A stretch of 64,000 nucleotides of DNA from Lachnospiraceae bacterium (GTDB lineage Bacteria > Bacillota > Clostridia > Lachnospirales > Lachnospiraceae): contig CAJTEM010000002.1 of assembly GCA_910575255.1 (NCBI GenBank), positions 62,001-126,000 of the forward strand. The letters run 5' to 3'. Shown piece after piece: positions 9,323 to 18,313 of this stretch (position 1 is the first letter of the stretch; each line of letters starts with the position of its first letter). The notes beneath the pieces were generated by a model. It was not told where the DNA came from. It saw nothing but the letters and a program-made list of their open reading frames with translations, and did not search any database. Made by a program: the position numbers and the translations under genes.

Positions 9323-9484
9323 TATAACCCGTTTTAAATACCTTTCTGTTTCGGCAAGGATACTTTTCCGAGAGTGCAGAGGGAAAAGCGGAGGCGTAGT
9401 GGGGCTACGTTGAGCATTTTCCCTCTGTGCTATCGGGAAAGCAGACTGGCGAAACGGAAGGTTATTTAAAACGGGTTATACTAG
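9319..9484. repeat. 166-bp near-palindrome overlapping the darA stop codon
   Basis: Left arm 9319-9387 and right arm 9417-9484 are inverted repeats. The outer 22 bp (CTAGTATAACCCGTTTTAAA and on) match perfectly; the inner part has scattered mismatches but ends in a perfect GAGGGAAAA/TTTTCCCTC pair. The 29-nt loop holds its own CGTAG-TGGGG-CTACG hairpin. The TAG stop of darA is part of the left end. It could be a MITE-like insertion or a very large RNA hairpin. Confidence 0.85.
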
Positions 9485-9504
9485 TACAACGAATACAAAG
9501 AAAG

Positions 9505-9554
9505 GAGCACTCTCCTGACAGGTCTTTTGCTTCTGTGGGAGAATGCTTCTTTTT
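9505..9554 (+). terminator. Rho-independent terminator after darA
   Basis: GAGCACTCTCC pairs with GGAGAATGCTT across a 22-nt loop and is followed by CTTCTTTTTA. It lies beyond the 166-bp palindrome. Confidence 0.6.
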
Positions 9555-9676
9555 AGGAACTTTTCACAGGAAATCAATTTTCTAACATATCAATTTTTGC
9601 GGAATAAGTTGAGTGAATAAATTCAAATCGTACGAGGAGCAGGAGCTCTTTTATAGGTTGCAGAACTCAGCCTTGG

Positions 9677-9701
9677 AAAAAGGGGAGAGAGGCCCTCCCC
9701 C
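9677..9701 (-). terminator. Terminator for the flavodiiron gene
   Basis: On the minus strand a GGGGGAG/CTCTCCCC stem is followed directly by TTTTT, 17 bp after the stop codon at 9718. Confidence 0.65.
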
Positions 9702-9717
9702 GCGAAAAGCAACCTTT

Positions 9718-10884
9718 TTATGCTTCGGCCAATTTCTTTGCCAGCTCCTTCATGGCAGCCAGATCCGCATCCTTTACCGCTGACTTCACCGTCACCACAG
9801 GTTCCAGAATCTCGACATTTTTCATGCTCTCCAAAAGACCCCGCATCACCTTTCCGGCCATCGGAGCCCAGCTTCCGTTTTCCAGGATCCCCACTGTGCG
9901 CTTCTGGTAATTCTTCGAACGGATATGCAGCAGAAACTCTTCCATACACGGGAATACGCCACCGTCATAAGTAGCAGCAGCCACCACCATCCGATCATAA
10001 TAAAATGCCTTGCGCACTGCCACGGATATGTCGGTCCGGGACAGATCCAGAACCTCCACGGATTCTTCCCCTTGTTCTCTTAGAATCTCCGCCAGATGCT
10101 TTGCCGCCTTTGCTGTGTTGCCATGAATCGAGGCACAGGCCACCAACACCCCATGCTTCTCTGGCTGGTACGTACTCCAAAGCTGATATTTCTCCAGATA
10201 ATATTCCAGATTCTCTCTCAGAACTGGTCCATGCAAAGGACAGATCATGCGGATATCCAAACCCGCCGCTTTTTTCAGCAGAGTCTGTACCTGTGCTCCG
10301 TATTTGCCTACAATGTTCAGGTAATAACGGGCCGCCTCTTCGGACCACTCCTCTGCGCTGTCCATGGTGCCAAACCGCCCGAAGCCGTCTGCGGAAAACA
10401 GAATCTTTTCCGTCTGCTCATAAGTTACCATCACCTCCGGCCAATGTACCATCGGTGCCATGAAAAACTGCAGGATATGCGTTCCGAGGCTGAGGGTGTC
10501 TCCCTCTTTAACCTCCACGGTCCTGCCCTCCAGATCCAGATCAAAGAACTGCCGGATCATGCCAAAGGTCTTGGCATTGCCTACCAGCTTTGCCTCCGGA
10601 TGGATCCTTACAAACTGTTCGATATTCGCCGCGTGATCCGGCTCCATATGGGAAATCACCAGATAGTCCGCTGGTTTTCCGGCCAGGCTCTGATCCAGGT
10701 TCGCAAACCATTGTTCGGATCCCCGGACATCCACGGTATCCAATACGGCATTTTTCTCATCCAGTATCAAGTAGGAATTATAGGTCACTCCGTTCGGAAC
10801 CGGATACTGACTTTCAAACAAGTCCAAGGTCATATCACTGGCTCCGATATAAAAAACAGATTCCGAAATATATGTGTCGCTCAT
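9718..10884 (-). CDS. Flavodiiron protein (A-type flavoprotein, FprA-like)
   Basis: A 388-residue cytoplasmic oxygen (or NO) reductase. The N-terminal beta-lactamase-like domain keeps the diiron ligands: SHMEPDHAAN (H-x-E-x-D-H), MVHWPEVMVTY, SADGFGRFG and CPLHGPVLR. The C-terminal flavodoxin domain (from about 250) has the FMN loop CASIHGNTAKAAKHL and AAATYDGGVFPCMEEFL. There is no fused rubredoxin domain, so electrons must come from a separate carrier. Two adjacent ATGs exist; the second (10884) sits at better distance from GAGGAG. It has its own promoter (10934-10962) and terminator. Expected role is oxygen protection in a strict anaerobe. Confidence 0.95.
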   Translation of the reverse strand: MSDTYISESVFYIGASDMTLDLFESQYPVPNGVTYNSYLILDEKNAVLDTVDVRGSEQWFANLDQSLAGKPADYLVISHMEPDHAANIEQFVRIHPEAKLVGNAKTFGMIRQFFDLDLEGRTVEVKEGDTLSLGTHILQFFMAPMVHWPEVMVTYEQTEKILFSADGFGRFGTMDSAEEWSEEAARYYLNIVGKYGAQVQTLLKKAAGLDIRMICPLHGPVLRENLEYYLEKYQLWSTYQPEKHGVLVACASIHGNTAKAAKHLAEILREQGEESVEVLDLSRTDISVAVRKAFYYDRMVVAAATYDGGVFPCMEEFLLHIRSKNYQKRTVGILENGSWAPMAGKVMRGLLESMKNVEILEPVVTVKSAVKDADLAAMKELAKKLAEA

Positions 10885-10933
10885 CATTGCTCCTCGCTTT
10901 CAGAAAATTGGGGCATTCTGCCGCCTTTTGCCC

Positions 10934-10962
10934 ATTCTATCACAGGAATCCATCATTTTCCA
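10934..10962 (-). promoter_or_regulatory. Promoter of the flavodiiron gene
   Basis: On the minus strand: TGGAAA (10957-10962), 17-nt spacer, TAGAAT (10934-10939), about 50 bp before the start codon. Confidence 0.65.
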
Positions 10963-11045
10963 TTAGCAATCCTGACAAAAATACCCGGTTCTTGTCCCTT
11001 AAATTTGCACGCACAATCCTGAATTCCCTGCTTTTTCGTTCCTGC

Positions 11046-11426
11046 TCAGACACAGATGTCATTCCTCTCCTTCTCATATTTTTCCACCATCTTTGCCACA
11101 TCGAGGCGGGTATAGGGCTTTTCTATAAAACCAAACGCCTGAATTTTCCACGCCTCCAACGAAAATCCGGGAATGCTGGACATCAAAACAACGGCCGGCG
11201 GCTCTGCCAGCCGTTGCAGCACGGATGCCAGGCTGATCCCGCTGATATCCGGCATCACGATATCCGTAAACACCATATCTACCGGGTTCTCTTTGACAAA
11301 GTCCACCACTGTCACTGCCTCTTCAAAGCAGCCGACCAGCTCTACCCTCTCCATGTTCCGAAAAATCCCTCTCATCTTTGTTAACAGCTCTGGTGCGTTA
11401 TCCACAACCACAACCCTGACTCCCAT
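11046..11426 (-). CDS. Stand-alone response-regulator receiver protein
   Basis: A 126-residue CheY-like receiver domain with no output domain. It starts MGVRVVVVDNAPELL at 11426, behind AAGGTGGAAAGG; 17 upstream in-frame codons lack a site. The phospho-acceptor aspartate is in MVFTDIVMPDISG, the switch Ser in VLMSSIPG, and the conserved Lys in FIEKPY. Only one acidic residue is clear in the first acidic pocket (VVDN rather than DD), so metal binding may be weaker. It follows the fliB-like gene by 55 bp. The hybrid kinase in this window is a conceivable but unproven partner. Confidence 0.85.
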   Translation of the reverse strand: MGVRVVVVDNAPELLTKMRGIFRNMERVELVGCFEEAVTVVDFVKENPVDMVFTDIVMPDISGISLASVLQRLAEPPAVVLMSSIPGFSLEAWKIQAFGFIEKPYTRLDVAKMVEKYEKERNDICV

Positions 11427-11481
11427 ATTCCTTTCCACCTTATCTTTGTATTTTCCGCTGCCATCCGGCAACAGCAAGCTC

Positions 11482-12675
11482 TCAGATTCCCTTCAGCATC
11501 TCTTCCAGCCCAAACAGCGGATTCTGTCCAAGCTCTTCTTCCAGCAGATCCAGGTTCTCATCGCAGTTCTCCACCTCGCGTGAATAGCGGTAAGCTGCAC
11601 CCGCCAGTTCCTCTCTGTTGATTTTTCCGCTTGTCCCATACCGGAACAGACACCACTCCCGAATGATCCGTGTCCCAAAGACAGCCAGCTTCACTTTGGT
11701 ATATACATCCCCGTCATAGACAGCTCCCAGTACATACGTATTCACAAAATACAGCATCAGATTCTCCCATTCCTGTTCCAGACTTGCTGCTGCTTCATCA
11801 AAATCCAGGCAAAGGAGCTGATATTCAGCGGCACTGCGCTGATGGTACAGGCTGCTGCACATCCGCGCCGCCTTTTGCTCCCAGCCAAAAAGCACCGGCT
11901 CCATCCTTTGCATCAGCCGCATCCAGGCTGCAATACGGATTCTCTGCTCTTTTCCTGCCCCCTGCAGATGCTCCAGACGTCTGGCAAACCGCCCTGCTGC
12001 CTCCCGGGCCAGGTAACGTTTCGAGAGCCGCTTCCCCCATTGCCGCCTTCTCTGTCTGGAATAAGGGTACCCCGCCTCCCGGATCTTATTCCAGTGTCTC
12101 TGAAAATCATGTGCCAATGCCAAAAGCATGGCCTGGCGCTGACGCCAATCCACCGAACGATCCTTGATCAAACACACCATGGTACGCCGCAACTCCTCCA
12201 GATCCTCAAGAAGCTCTGGCTTTGGCCAGTTCTTCCGGACTGCTGTCTGCTGTTCCCAAAAAACTGCAGGCCGTTTCTTTTCCTTCCACATTCCCTGGGT
12301 TTCGTCTTCCAGAATCAGGCGGGCTGCCTCCGGACAAGAGAGGGACAGCATCACTTCCTGGAGCTGTCCATAATTCTCCCGGTGTCTGGGATACTCCCGG
12401 CATCCTCTGCACAGACCTTTGCGCCCAAGCTCTTTATAGATATCACAGAATCCCTCACGGTTAAGGAAGGCACAGGCTCTCCCCCTCATCCGGAAGCTTC
12501 GTCTTCCATGATCGATTTCCCAAAAAAGACGATGGCCAAATGCGCCGCTTACCTGCAGATAATTCCGATAGCTCTGTCTGTCGATTCGAATGCGCCATCC
12601 CTTGCAGCAGGTATCCTCGCATTCCGCCCCGGTACATATAAAATGATGAAAGCATGTCTGTATATGATAGTTCAT
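11482..12675 (-). CDS. fliB: FliB-like lysine-N-methylase family protein
   Basis: A 397-residue protein of the flagellin lysine-N-methylase (FliB) family. The N-terminal cysteine cluster FICTGAECEDTCCKGWRI is followed by CAFLNREGFCDIY, GLCRGCREYPRH and LSLSCPEAARLIL; these cysteines probably bind an Fe-S cluster. In Salmonella FliB methylates flagellin lysines. No flagellar gene is seen in the window, and many non-motile clostridia carry this family, so another substrate is possible. Start at 12675 with AAAGGA in front; nth ends 63 bp upstream. C-terminal two thirds have no motif I recognise. Confidence 0.85.
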   Translation of the reverse strand: MNYHIQTCFHHFICTGAECEDTCCKGWRIRIDRQSYRNYLQVSGAFGHRLFWEIDHGRRSFRMRGRACAFLNREGFCDIYKELGRKGLCRGCREYPRHRENYGQLQEVMLSLSCPEAARLILEDETQGMWKEKKRPAVFWEQQTAVRKNWPKPELLEDLEELRRTMVCLIKDRSVDWRQRQAMLLALAHDFQRHWNKIREAGYPYSRQRRRQWGKRLSKRYLAREAAGRFARRLEHLQGAGKEQRIRIAAWMRLMQRMEPVLFGWEQKAARMCSSLYHQRSAAEYQLLCLDFDEAAASLEQEWENLMLYFVNTYVLGAVYDGDVYTKVKLAVFGTRIIREWCLFRYGTSGKINREELAGAAYRYSREVENCDENLDLLEEELGQNPLFGLEEMLKGI

Positions 12676-12738
12676 TTTTGTGTCCTTTCTGTCAGAAGGT
12701 ATCTATTACTCCCATGCCGGAAAAGGCAGAGGTTCTTC

Positions 12739-13374
12739 TTACACCCCTGCCCTTTTACATATATCTGCAAGACAACATCTGTCACAATAAGGCTTTGTCC
12801 TTGCCGTACAGACCTCCCGTCCGTGAAACACCAGGCGATGGCAAAAATCACTGCCCTCCTCCTGCGGAATCAGCTTCCAAAGCTCCATTTCCACCTTCTT
12901 CGGCTCTTTTATTCCATCCACCAGCCCCATCCGGTTCACCAGACGGATACAATGGGTATCTGTCACGATCGCCGGCTTTCCAAACACATCTCCCATAATG
13001 AGATTGGCGCTCTTTCTTCCTACTCCCGGAAGTTTCAAAATCGCGTCAAAGTCCTCCGGAATCCTGCCTCCGTAATCATCGCGCAGCATCCTCATACAGG
13101 CACTGATATCCCGCGCCTTACTGTGGCCCAGACCGCAGGGCCGGACGATCTCTTCGATATCCTCCACTGATGCCTCTGCCAGTGCATTGACATCCGGATA
13201 CTTCTCATACAGCCCTTCTGCCACAACATTCACCCTCGCGTCCGTACACTGTGCCGCCAGACGTACACTGACCAAAAGCTTCCATGCCTGATCATAGTCC
13301 AATGTACAGCCTGCTTCCGGATACTCCTTCTTCAGTCTCTCAATAATCTCCAAAGCCCGCTGTTTTTTTGTCAT
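12739..13374 (-). CDS. nth: Endonuclease III (DNA glycosylase/AP lyase)
   Basis: A 211-residue base-excision-repair enzyme that removes oxidised pyrimidines. The helix-hairpin-helix LPGVGRKSANLIMG contains the catalytic Lys and the downstream VTDTHCIRLVNR holds the catalytic Asp. The C-terminal [4Fe-4S] site is CTARTKPYCDRCCLADIC, spacing C-x7-C-x2-C-x5-C; the textbook first spacing is x6, so one residue is extra here. Start taken at 13374 (MTKKQRALEII) behind GAGGAG; the frame reaches 13428, which would nearly touch the gene upstream. It follows the AI-2E-family gene by 60 bp. Confidence 0.95.
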   Translation of the reverse strand: MTKKQRALEIIERLKKEYPEAGCTLDYDQAWKLLVSVRLAAQCTDARVNVVAEGLYEKYPDVNALAEASVEDIEEIVRPCGLGHSKARDISACMRMLRDDYGGRIPEDFDAILKLPGVGRKSANLIMGDVFGKPAIVTDTHCIRLVNRMGLVDGIKEPKKVEMELWKLIPQEEGSDFCHRLVFHGREVCTARTKPYCDRCCLADICKRAGV

Positions 13375-13434
13375 TCTCCTTATACTCCTCTTCTTTTGCT
13401 CTGCCCGGCACCTTCCTTCGGACAACATTCTTTC

Positions 13435-14559
13435 TTATTCTCCTCTGCGGAATTGCCCGATCTCCCTGACCAGAAGCTTCACATTCTCAATCAGAGAATC
13501 GAACATGCCATATTCATACAGACGCATAGCCAGAATCCCCAGCGGCACCGCCAGAATCATCCCGGAGATTCCCCGTGCCTTAAAACCCAGATACAAAAGA
13601 AACAAGGTCAGCAAGGGGGGCAGGCCCATGGAATCTCCCACGATCTTAGGCTGAACCATCTGCCTGGTCACCTGGCTCACGACATAAAGCATCGCCAGAC
13701 CGGCTGCCAGCATATATTCCCCGGACAAAAGCTTCACTGCTGCCCAGGGCAGCAGCACGGTCCCTGTGCCAAAAAGGGGCAGAAAATCCAGAACCGCAAT
13801 CAACACTGCCAGCAGAAACGCGTAGCGGATTCCCAGCACCAGAAAACCGGCCAGCAAAATCAGGGCTACCATAAACATGATTTTAAACTGCGCCATAAAA
13901 TATCCGCTCACCAGCTGTATCAGGTCTTCCCGCAGCTTCCTGCAATAACGGTTTCCTCCTTCCGGAAGATACCTCTGCCACAGTTCCAGGATCCGCTCCC
14001 GCTCGGCAAGAAAAAAATATGCAGAAAGAATAGTCACGATCACATTGACCATAGCATTGGGGATCCTCATTGCAACATTCCCCGCCGCCTCCACAGTGGG
14101 AGATGCCGCCTTTTGCAGAAGCAGACCGATCATCTGCCCGACATTCCCAGTGAAATCGCTCCAGGCCTGCATCACATTCGGAGGCAGGAAACGATAAAAC
14201 TCATCAAAGCGTCGGAAAAAATCCTCCAGAACCGCTGAGACCGCCGCATACATCTCCGGCAAATCCTTTACCAGACCAAAAGCCTGATAAAGCAGCCGGG
14301 AAACCAGAAAATACCCCAGCCCGATCACCAGTACCAATGCCAGAACCATAATCAGCACCGACCCATGCTTCCGCACAAGCTTCATCCGGCTTTCCAGAAA
14401 GCGGACCAGCGGATTGGCGATCATTGCAATCAGCCACCCGATCACAAACGGCATAAAATATCCCAGCAGTCTGGGAATCACCCAGCACGCCAGAAGAATT
14501 CCCGCAAGCGGAATCCCGATATTCAAAAGAATCCTTGCATATTTTCTTACACTGTCCAT
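13435..14559 (-). CDS. AI-2E family (PerM/YtvI-like) membrane transporter
   Basis: A 374-residue integral membrane protein with about eight hydrophobic segments: two near 12-50, one near 60-85, a soluble stretch about 90-150, and a C-terminal cluster from about 155 to 355. The C-terminal DFLPLFGTGTVLLPWA, then PKIVGDSMGLPPLLTLF and GISGMILAVPLGI are hallmarks of the PF01594 family, now called AI-2E transporters; Firmicute members (YtvI) have no proven AI-2 role. Neighbours are hisC upstream (65 bp gap) and nth downstream. Substrate unknown. Confidence 0.9.
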   Translation of the reverse strand: MDSVRKYARILLNIGIPLAGILLACWVIPRLLGYFMPFVIGWLIAMIANPLVRFLESRMKLVRKHGSVLIMVLALVLVIGLGYFLVSRLLYQAFGLVKDLPEMYAAVSAVLEDFFRRFDEFYRFLPPNVMQAWSDFTGNVGQMIGLLLQKAASPTVEAAGNVAMRIPNAMVNVIVTILSAYFFLAERERILELWQRYLPEGGNRYCRKLREDLIQLVSGYFMAQFKIMFMVALILLAGFLVLGIRYAFLLAVLIAVLDFLPLFGTGTVLLPWAAVKLLSGEYMLAAGLAMLYVVSQVTRQMVQPKIVGDSMGLPPLLTLFLLYLGFKARGISGMILAVPLGILAMRLYEYGMFDSLIENVKLLVREIGQFRRGE

Positions 14560-14624
14560 CCTCTCGTCTGCCTCCGTTTTCCCCAGAGCACATCTGCGGC
14601 AAAAGACCTGAATGCAATGCTGCG

Positions 14625-15683
14625 CTAAGATGCCAGATACTCCTTCAAAAACGCGAACAATGCTTCCATCTCCTCATCTGTGCCAATGGTAATCCGAAGA
14701 TAATTCCTCAGCCGCTTCTGATTAAAATACCGCACATAAATCTGCTTTGCCCGCAATGCCTCATAAATCAGCCTTGCCGGCACGTGCTCATGCGTAACGA
14801 ACAGAAAGTTTGCCATAGAATCCGGAAACGAAAATCCCAATTCCCGGAATCTCTTTTTAGCTCTTTCCCTGGTATCCGTAATCTTTTTTAACGTTTCCCG
14901 AAAATATCTTTCGTTTCTCACTGCCTCCGCTCCCAGAACCAGGGACGGCAGATTCATCGTATAGGAATTATAGGAATATTTTACATCATTCAAAGCCCGG
15001 ATCAACAGAGGACTTCCGATCGCAAAGCCAATCCGCATCCCGGCCATGGAACGGGCCTTGCTAAAGGTCTGCACGATCAAAAGATTCTCGTAACGGTCCA
15101 GCAACTCCAGCGCTGACCTGCCTCCAAAATCAATATATGCTTCATCCACAAGGACAATCACATCCGGATTATGGCAAAGGATATTCTCCACTTGTTCCAA
15201 AGGCATCAAAAGCCCGGTCGGGGCATTGGGGTTGGGGAAAACAATACCGCCGTTCTCACGGTAATAATCCTCCGGGCAGATGGCAAAATCCGCATCCAGC
15301 GCCGGTGTCTCATACAAAATCCCGAACAGTTCCGCCCAAACCTTGTAAAAAGAATAGCTGATATCCGGAAACAGAATCGGCTTTTGGGAATGAAAGAAGG
15401 TCAGAAAAGCCATCGCCAGCACATCATCCGAACCCACTCCCACAAACACCTGATCCCTTCCCACACCATAGTAATCCGCCAGACAGGCCGTCAGCTCCGT
15501 TGCTGCCGGATCCGGATATTTCCTCAGCTGGTCATAATCCATCTCCCGCAGCGCCTGCGCCGCCTCTGGTGCCGGAGGGTAAGGATTCTCATTCGTGTTC
15601 AGTTTGATCAGGTTCTCTCCTTTCGGCTGTTCCCCCGGCACATAAGGAACCACCCTTCTGATATTCGCCTCCCATGCTCTCAT
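14625..15683 (-). CDS. hisC: Histidinol-phosphate aminotransferase
   Basis: A 352-residue PLP enzyme of aminotransferase class II that converts imidazole-acetol phosphate to histidinol phosphate with glutamate. Visible: LIKLNTNENPYPPAP near the N-terminus, VFPNPNAPTG, VDEAYIDFGG, and the PLP lysine in TFSKARSMAGMRIGFA, all typical of HisC. Its ATG overlaps the stop of the preceding aminotransferase by 4 nt (ATGA), so the two are translationally coupled. No other his gene is nearby, so it may also serve aromatic amino acids, as some HisC proteins do. Confidence 0.93.
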   Translation of the reverse strand: MRAWEANIRRVVPYVPGEQPKGENLIKLNTNENPYPPAPEAAQALREMDYDQLRKYPDPAATELTACLADYYGVGRDQVFVGVGSDDVLAMAFLTFFHSQKPILFPDISYSFYKVWAELFGILYETPALDADFAICPEDYYRENGGIVFPNPNAPTGLLMPLEQVENILCHNPDVIVLVDEAYIDFGGRSALELLDRYENLLIVQTFSKARSMAGMRIGFAIGSPLLIRALNDVKYSYNSYTMNLPSLVLGAEAVRNERYFRETLKKITDTRERAKKRFRELGFSFPDSMANFLFVTHEHVPARLIYEALRAKQIYVRYFNQKRLRNYLRITIGTDEEMEALFAFLKEYLAS

Positions 15684-16888
15684 GCCTTATCCTCCGTCAG
15701 TCCGTATTCCTCCGCCAGCTTTCCAAATGCCGGCATCGACCGCTCGATCTGCTCATAGGATACGCAATAAGCAATGCGGACATACCCCGGACAGGCAAAA
15801 GACGTGCCCGGCACCAGCAGCAGCCGGTATTTGGCTGCCTGTCTGCAAAACTCCTGCTCATCCGGGATCGGAGATTTCACAAAAAGATAAAAAGCTCCCT
15901 CCGGACGAATACAGGAAAATCCCCAATCCTTTAGCCCCTCATACAGTCGGTTCCGATTGCGGTCATAGGCAGCCAGATTCACATGAGCCCCCTTTTCGAT
16001 GCAGCGTTTAATCACCCGTTGCATCAGGGACGGCGCATTTACGCTTCCCAGAACCCGGTTGGCAATGGTAGCTGCCGTAAATACCTCACTGCTATCCTGC
16101 AGTTCATCCGGAATCACCAGATATCCGATCCGCTCTCCCGGCAGAGACAATGACTTGCTATAGGAATAACAGATCACCGTATCTTCATAGTAGCGGGTCA
16201 CATAAGGGACCTCCGCCCCGTCATAGGCCAGCTCCCGGTATGGTTCATCGGAAATAAGCAGGATCTCTGTGCCAAACTCTTCTTTCTTCTGTCTGAGAAT
16301 CTCCGCCAGCCTCTCCAGCGTCTGTGCGGAATATACAACCCCGGTCGGATTATTCGGTGTATTGATGATCACAGCCCTGGTTCTGAGCGTGATCTTTTCT
16401 TTCAGTTCCTCAAGATTCGGCTGAAAGTCTTCCGTATTCGGTGAAATCACGACCAGCGTTCCGTCATAATTACGCACATAATTCCCGTACTCTACAAAAT
16501 AGGGAGCAAAAACGATCACTTCATCGCCTGGCTCCAGCACAGTTTTTAAAATCACATTCAGTCCGCTGGCTGCCCCTACGGTCATCAAAATATTATTCAC
16601 CCCAAAGGATGTGCCAAACCGCGCATTCAAAGAATCCGCTATGGTCTCTCTCACATCCTCATAACCGGCATTGCTCATATAGCCATGGACAAAGGCAGAC
16701 TCCTCTTCCTCCAGGATTTCCAAAATGGACTCCTTCACCTCATCCGGGGCCGGAACATTCGGATTCCCCAGACTGAAATCGTATACATTCTCCGCCCCGT
16801 AAATGGCAGCGAGACGTTTGCCCTCTTCGAACATCACCCGGATCACGGAGTTATTCTCTGCCAACGGCCTCATCTTTTCTGAAATCAT
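15680..16888 (-). CDS. Aspartate aminotransferase-like class I aminotransferase
   Basis: A 402-residue PLP-dependent enzyme. Markers: YDFSLGNPNVPAPDEV, TVGAASGLNVILKTVL, INTPNNPTGVVY, ISDEPYRELAYD and the PLP lysine in YSYSKSLSLPGERIGYL; the C-terminal arginine that holds the substrate carboxylate lies in YVRIAYCVS. The family makes aspartate or aromatic amino acids from 2-oxo acids; the exact substrate is not readable. Start has AAAGGAG 6 nt upstream. Coupled to hisC by an ATGA overlap. Confidence 0.9.
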   Translation of the reverse strand: MISEKMRPLAENNSVIRVMFEEGKRLAAIYGAENVYDFSLGNPNVPAPDEVKESILEILEEEESAFVHGYMSNAGYEDVRETIADSLNARFGTSFGVNNILMTVGAASGLNVILKTVLEPGDEVIVFAPYFVEYGNYVRNYDGTLVVISPNTEDFQPNLEELKEKITLRTRAVIINTPNNPTGVVYSAQTLERLAEILRQKKEEFGTEILLISDEPYRELAYDGAEVPYVTRYYEDTVICYSYSKSLSLPGERIGYLVIPDELQDSSEVFTAATIANRVLGSVNAPSLMQRVIKRCIEKGAHVNLAAYDRNRNRLYEGLKDWGFSCIRPEGAFYLFVKSPIPDEQEFCRQAAKYRLLLVPGTSFACPGYVRIAYCVSYEQIERSMPAFGKLAEEYGLTEDKA

Positions 16889-16925
16889 ATCATTCTCCTT
16901 TTTCAGTCATTCCTTTTTTGCGTAA

Positions 16926-18212
16926 TTAATGTCGCTCGTTTAAGTAATAGTAAATTGCCATCAGCCCGGTCAGAATCAGATAAAACCAGGTGGTTGTATT
17001 GCTGAACCAGGTTGTAAAAAAGGACAGCATCAGATAAGCTCCCATCTGAGCATAAAGAAGATAACCGATCGGATTGCGCATCTCCCGCAGCTTGAGCACC
17101 AGCACATACGCAGCCAGACCCAACAGGCAGGAAAATATCAGCACTCCTGACCATCCGAAATCATAATAGGCATCATAGAAAAGAGTCAGGGTAGTCAGCT
17201 CCTTTTTATCCACATAGATCGGAAAATTAATCAGCTGGGGAAATACGAACTTCAGTCCGGTCAGGGCCCACAGCGGGAACAACCCCCGCAATCCGAACGT
17301 ATGGCGGGGGAGCGCCTCCACCAGACAGTTAAAATTGTCATAATTGTTGGCAATATACATATAGGGCTGGGTAATGAATATCGGCATCCGGGCATATCTC
17401 ATCTCAAAAATCCCATTCAGATATTCCACATCATGGCTTCTGGCTACCGTCAGAAGCAGGTATACCGGAAGAATCACTGCCGCCAGTCCGATCAAATACA
17501 GAGGCTGAAAACGTCTCTGAAGGGAAATGTAAGTAAACCCAGCCAATATCACAGCAAAGACAAACTGAAACCGCGATACACATAATATAGGAAGAATCAG
17601 AGAAATCCCGGTCATAAGAGATGCCAGCAGCATACGCCGCTCACTTCCCCGCCCCCGTTCCATGTGAAAATACAATACTGCCACAGAAGGCACAAGCACA
17701 CAGGACACGGTAATATAATGAATGCCTGTCAGATGGAATTCCGAATAAGCATGCGGCACTCCCCGCACAAACAGCGGCACATAGCCCAACGCCACTGCCT
17801 CTGTCACAAAAGCTGCCAGAGAAGCTGCCGTCAGAGCACAGACCATATGAAACATGGGTTTGGGATTGCCGGTAAAGCTCCGCCAGCGGCTATGGCTGTC
17901 ATACCCCGTTCCGTACAGACGGCTCATCACCTCAAACACCACCCAAAAGCCCGCAAACGCCAGCCCCAGGCAGATCCATGTCATCATCATCCAGTCCTTC
18001 TGCAAATGGCTCAGCTTCAGACATGCCAGTCCCTGTCCGCCTACCCAGAACAAAGAAAACAGTCCGCGCAGATGAATCAGATTCCCGAATTGCCGGTAAT
18101 CCTTCAGATACAGCCATAATGCTGCCAGTATCAGCAATATCCCTGACAGATAATAGTGCTCTCCCCGCGCCAGAGCATAACTGCCTGCATAAGCGATCAG
18201 ATAAACAATCAT
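16926..18212 (-). CDS. O-antigen/oligosaccharide polymerase-like membrane protein
   Basis: A 428-residue protein with about ten to twelve membrane segments and a larger external loop (about 300-345), the layout of Wzy-like oligosaccharide repeat-unit polymerases. Motif-like pieces are CVSRFQFVFAVIL, LTVARSHDVEYLNG and the C-terminal LFYDAYYDFGWSGVLI, which resemble that family. Start taken at 18212 (MIVYLIAYAGSYALARG) because the 35 codons in front are polar and lack a good site. No glycosyltransferase or flippase genes are next to it, so the substrate and even the polymerase role are inference. Confidence 0.65.
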   Translation of the reverse strand: MIVYLIAYAGSYALARGEHYYLSGILLILAALWLYLKDYRQFGNLIHLRGLFSLFWVGGQGLACLKLSHLQKDWMMMTWICLGLAFAGFWVVFEVMSRLYGTGYDSHSRWRSFTGNPKPMFHMVCALTAASLAAFVTEAVALGYVPLFVRGVPHAYSEFHLTGIHYITVSCVLVPSVAVLYFHMERGRGSERRMLLASLMTGISLILPILCVSRFQFVFAVILAGFTYISLQRRFQPLYLIGLAAVILPVYLLLTVARSHDVEYLNGIFEMRYARMPIFITQPYMYIANNYDNFNCLVEALPRHTFGLRGLFPLWALTGLKFVFPQLINFPIYVDKKELTTLTLFYDAYYDFGWSGVLIFSCLLGLAAYVLVLKLREMRNPIGYLLYAQMGAYLMLSFFTTWFSNTTTWFYLILTGLMAIYYYLNERH

Positions 18213-18313
18213 ACAATCACCCGTCCTATCCTTGTGTCTTTTGTTCTCCCTCTGCGGAAATGGCTGCTGCACGCCAAAGCGCACGGCAGCCATAACGTCT
18301 ATCCTCTCTCGTA

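Noticed and set aside
9623-9949. Short minus-strand frame overlapping the 3' end of the flavodiiron gene
   Set aside because: Out of frame with the real gene and low-complexity; no independent start.
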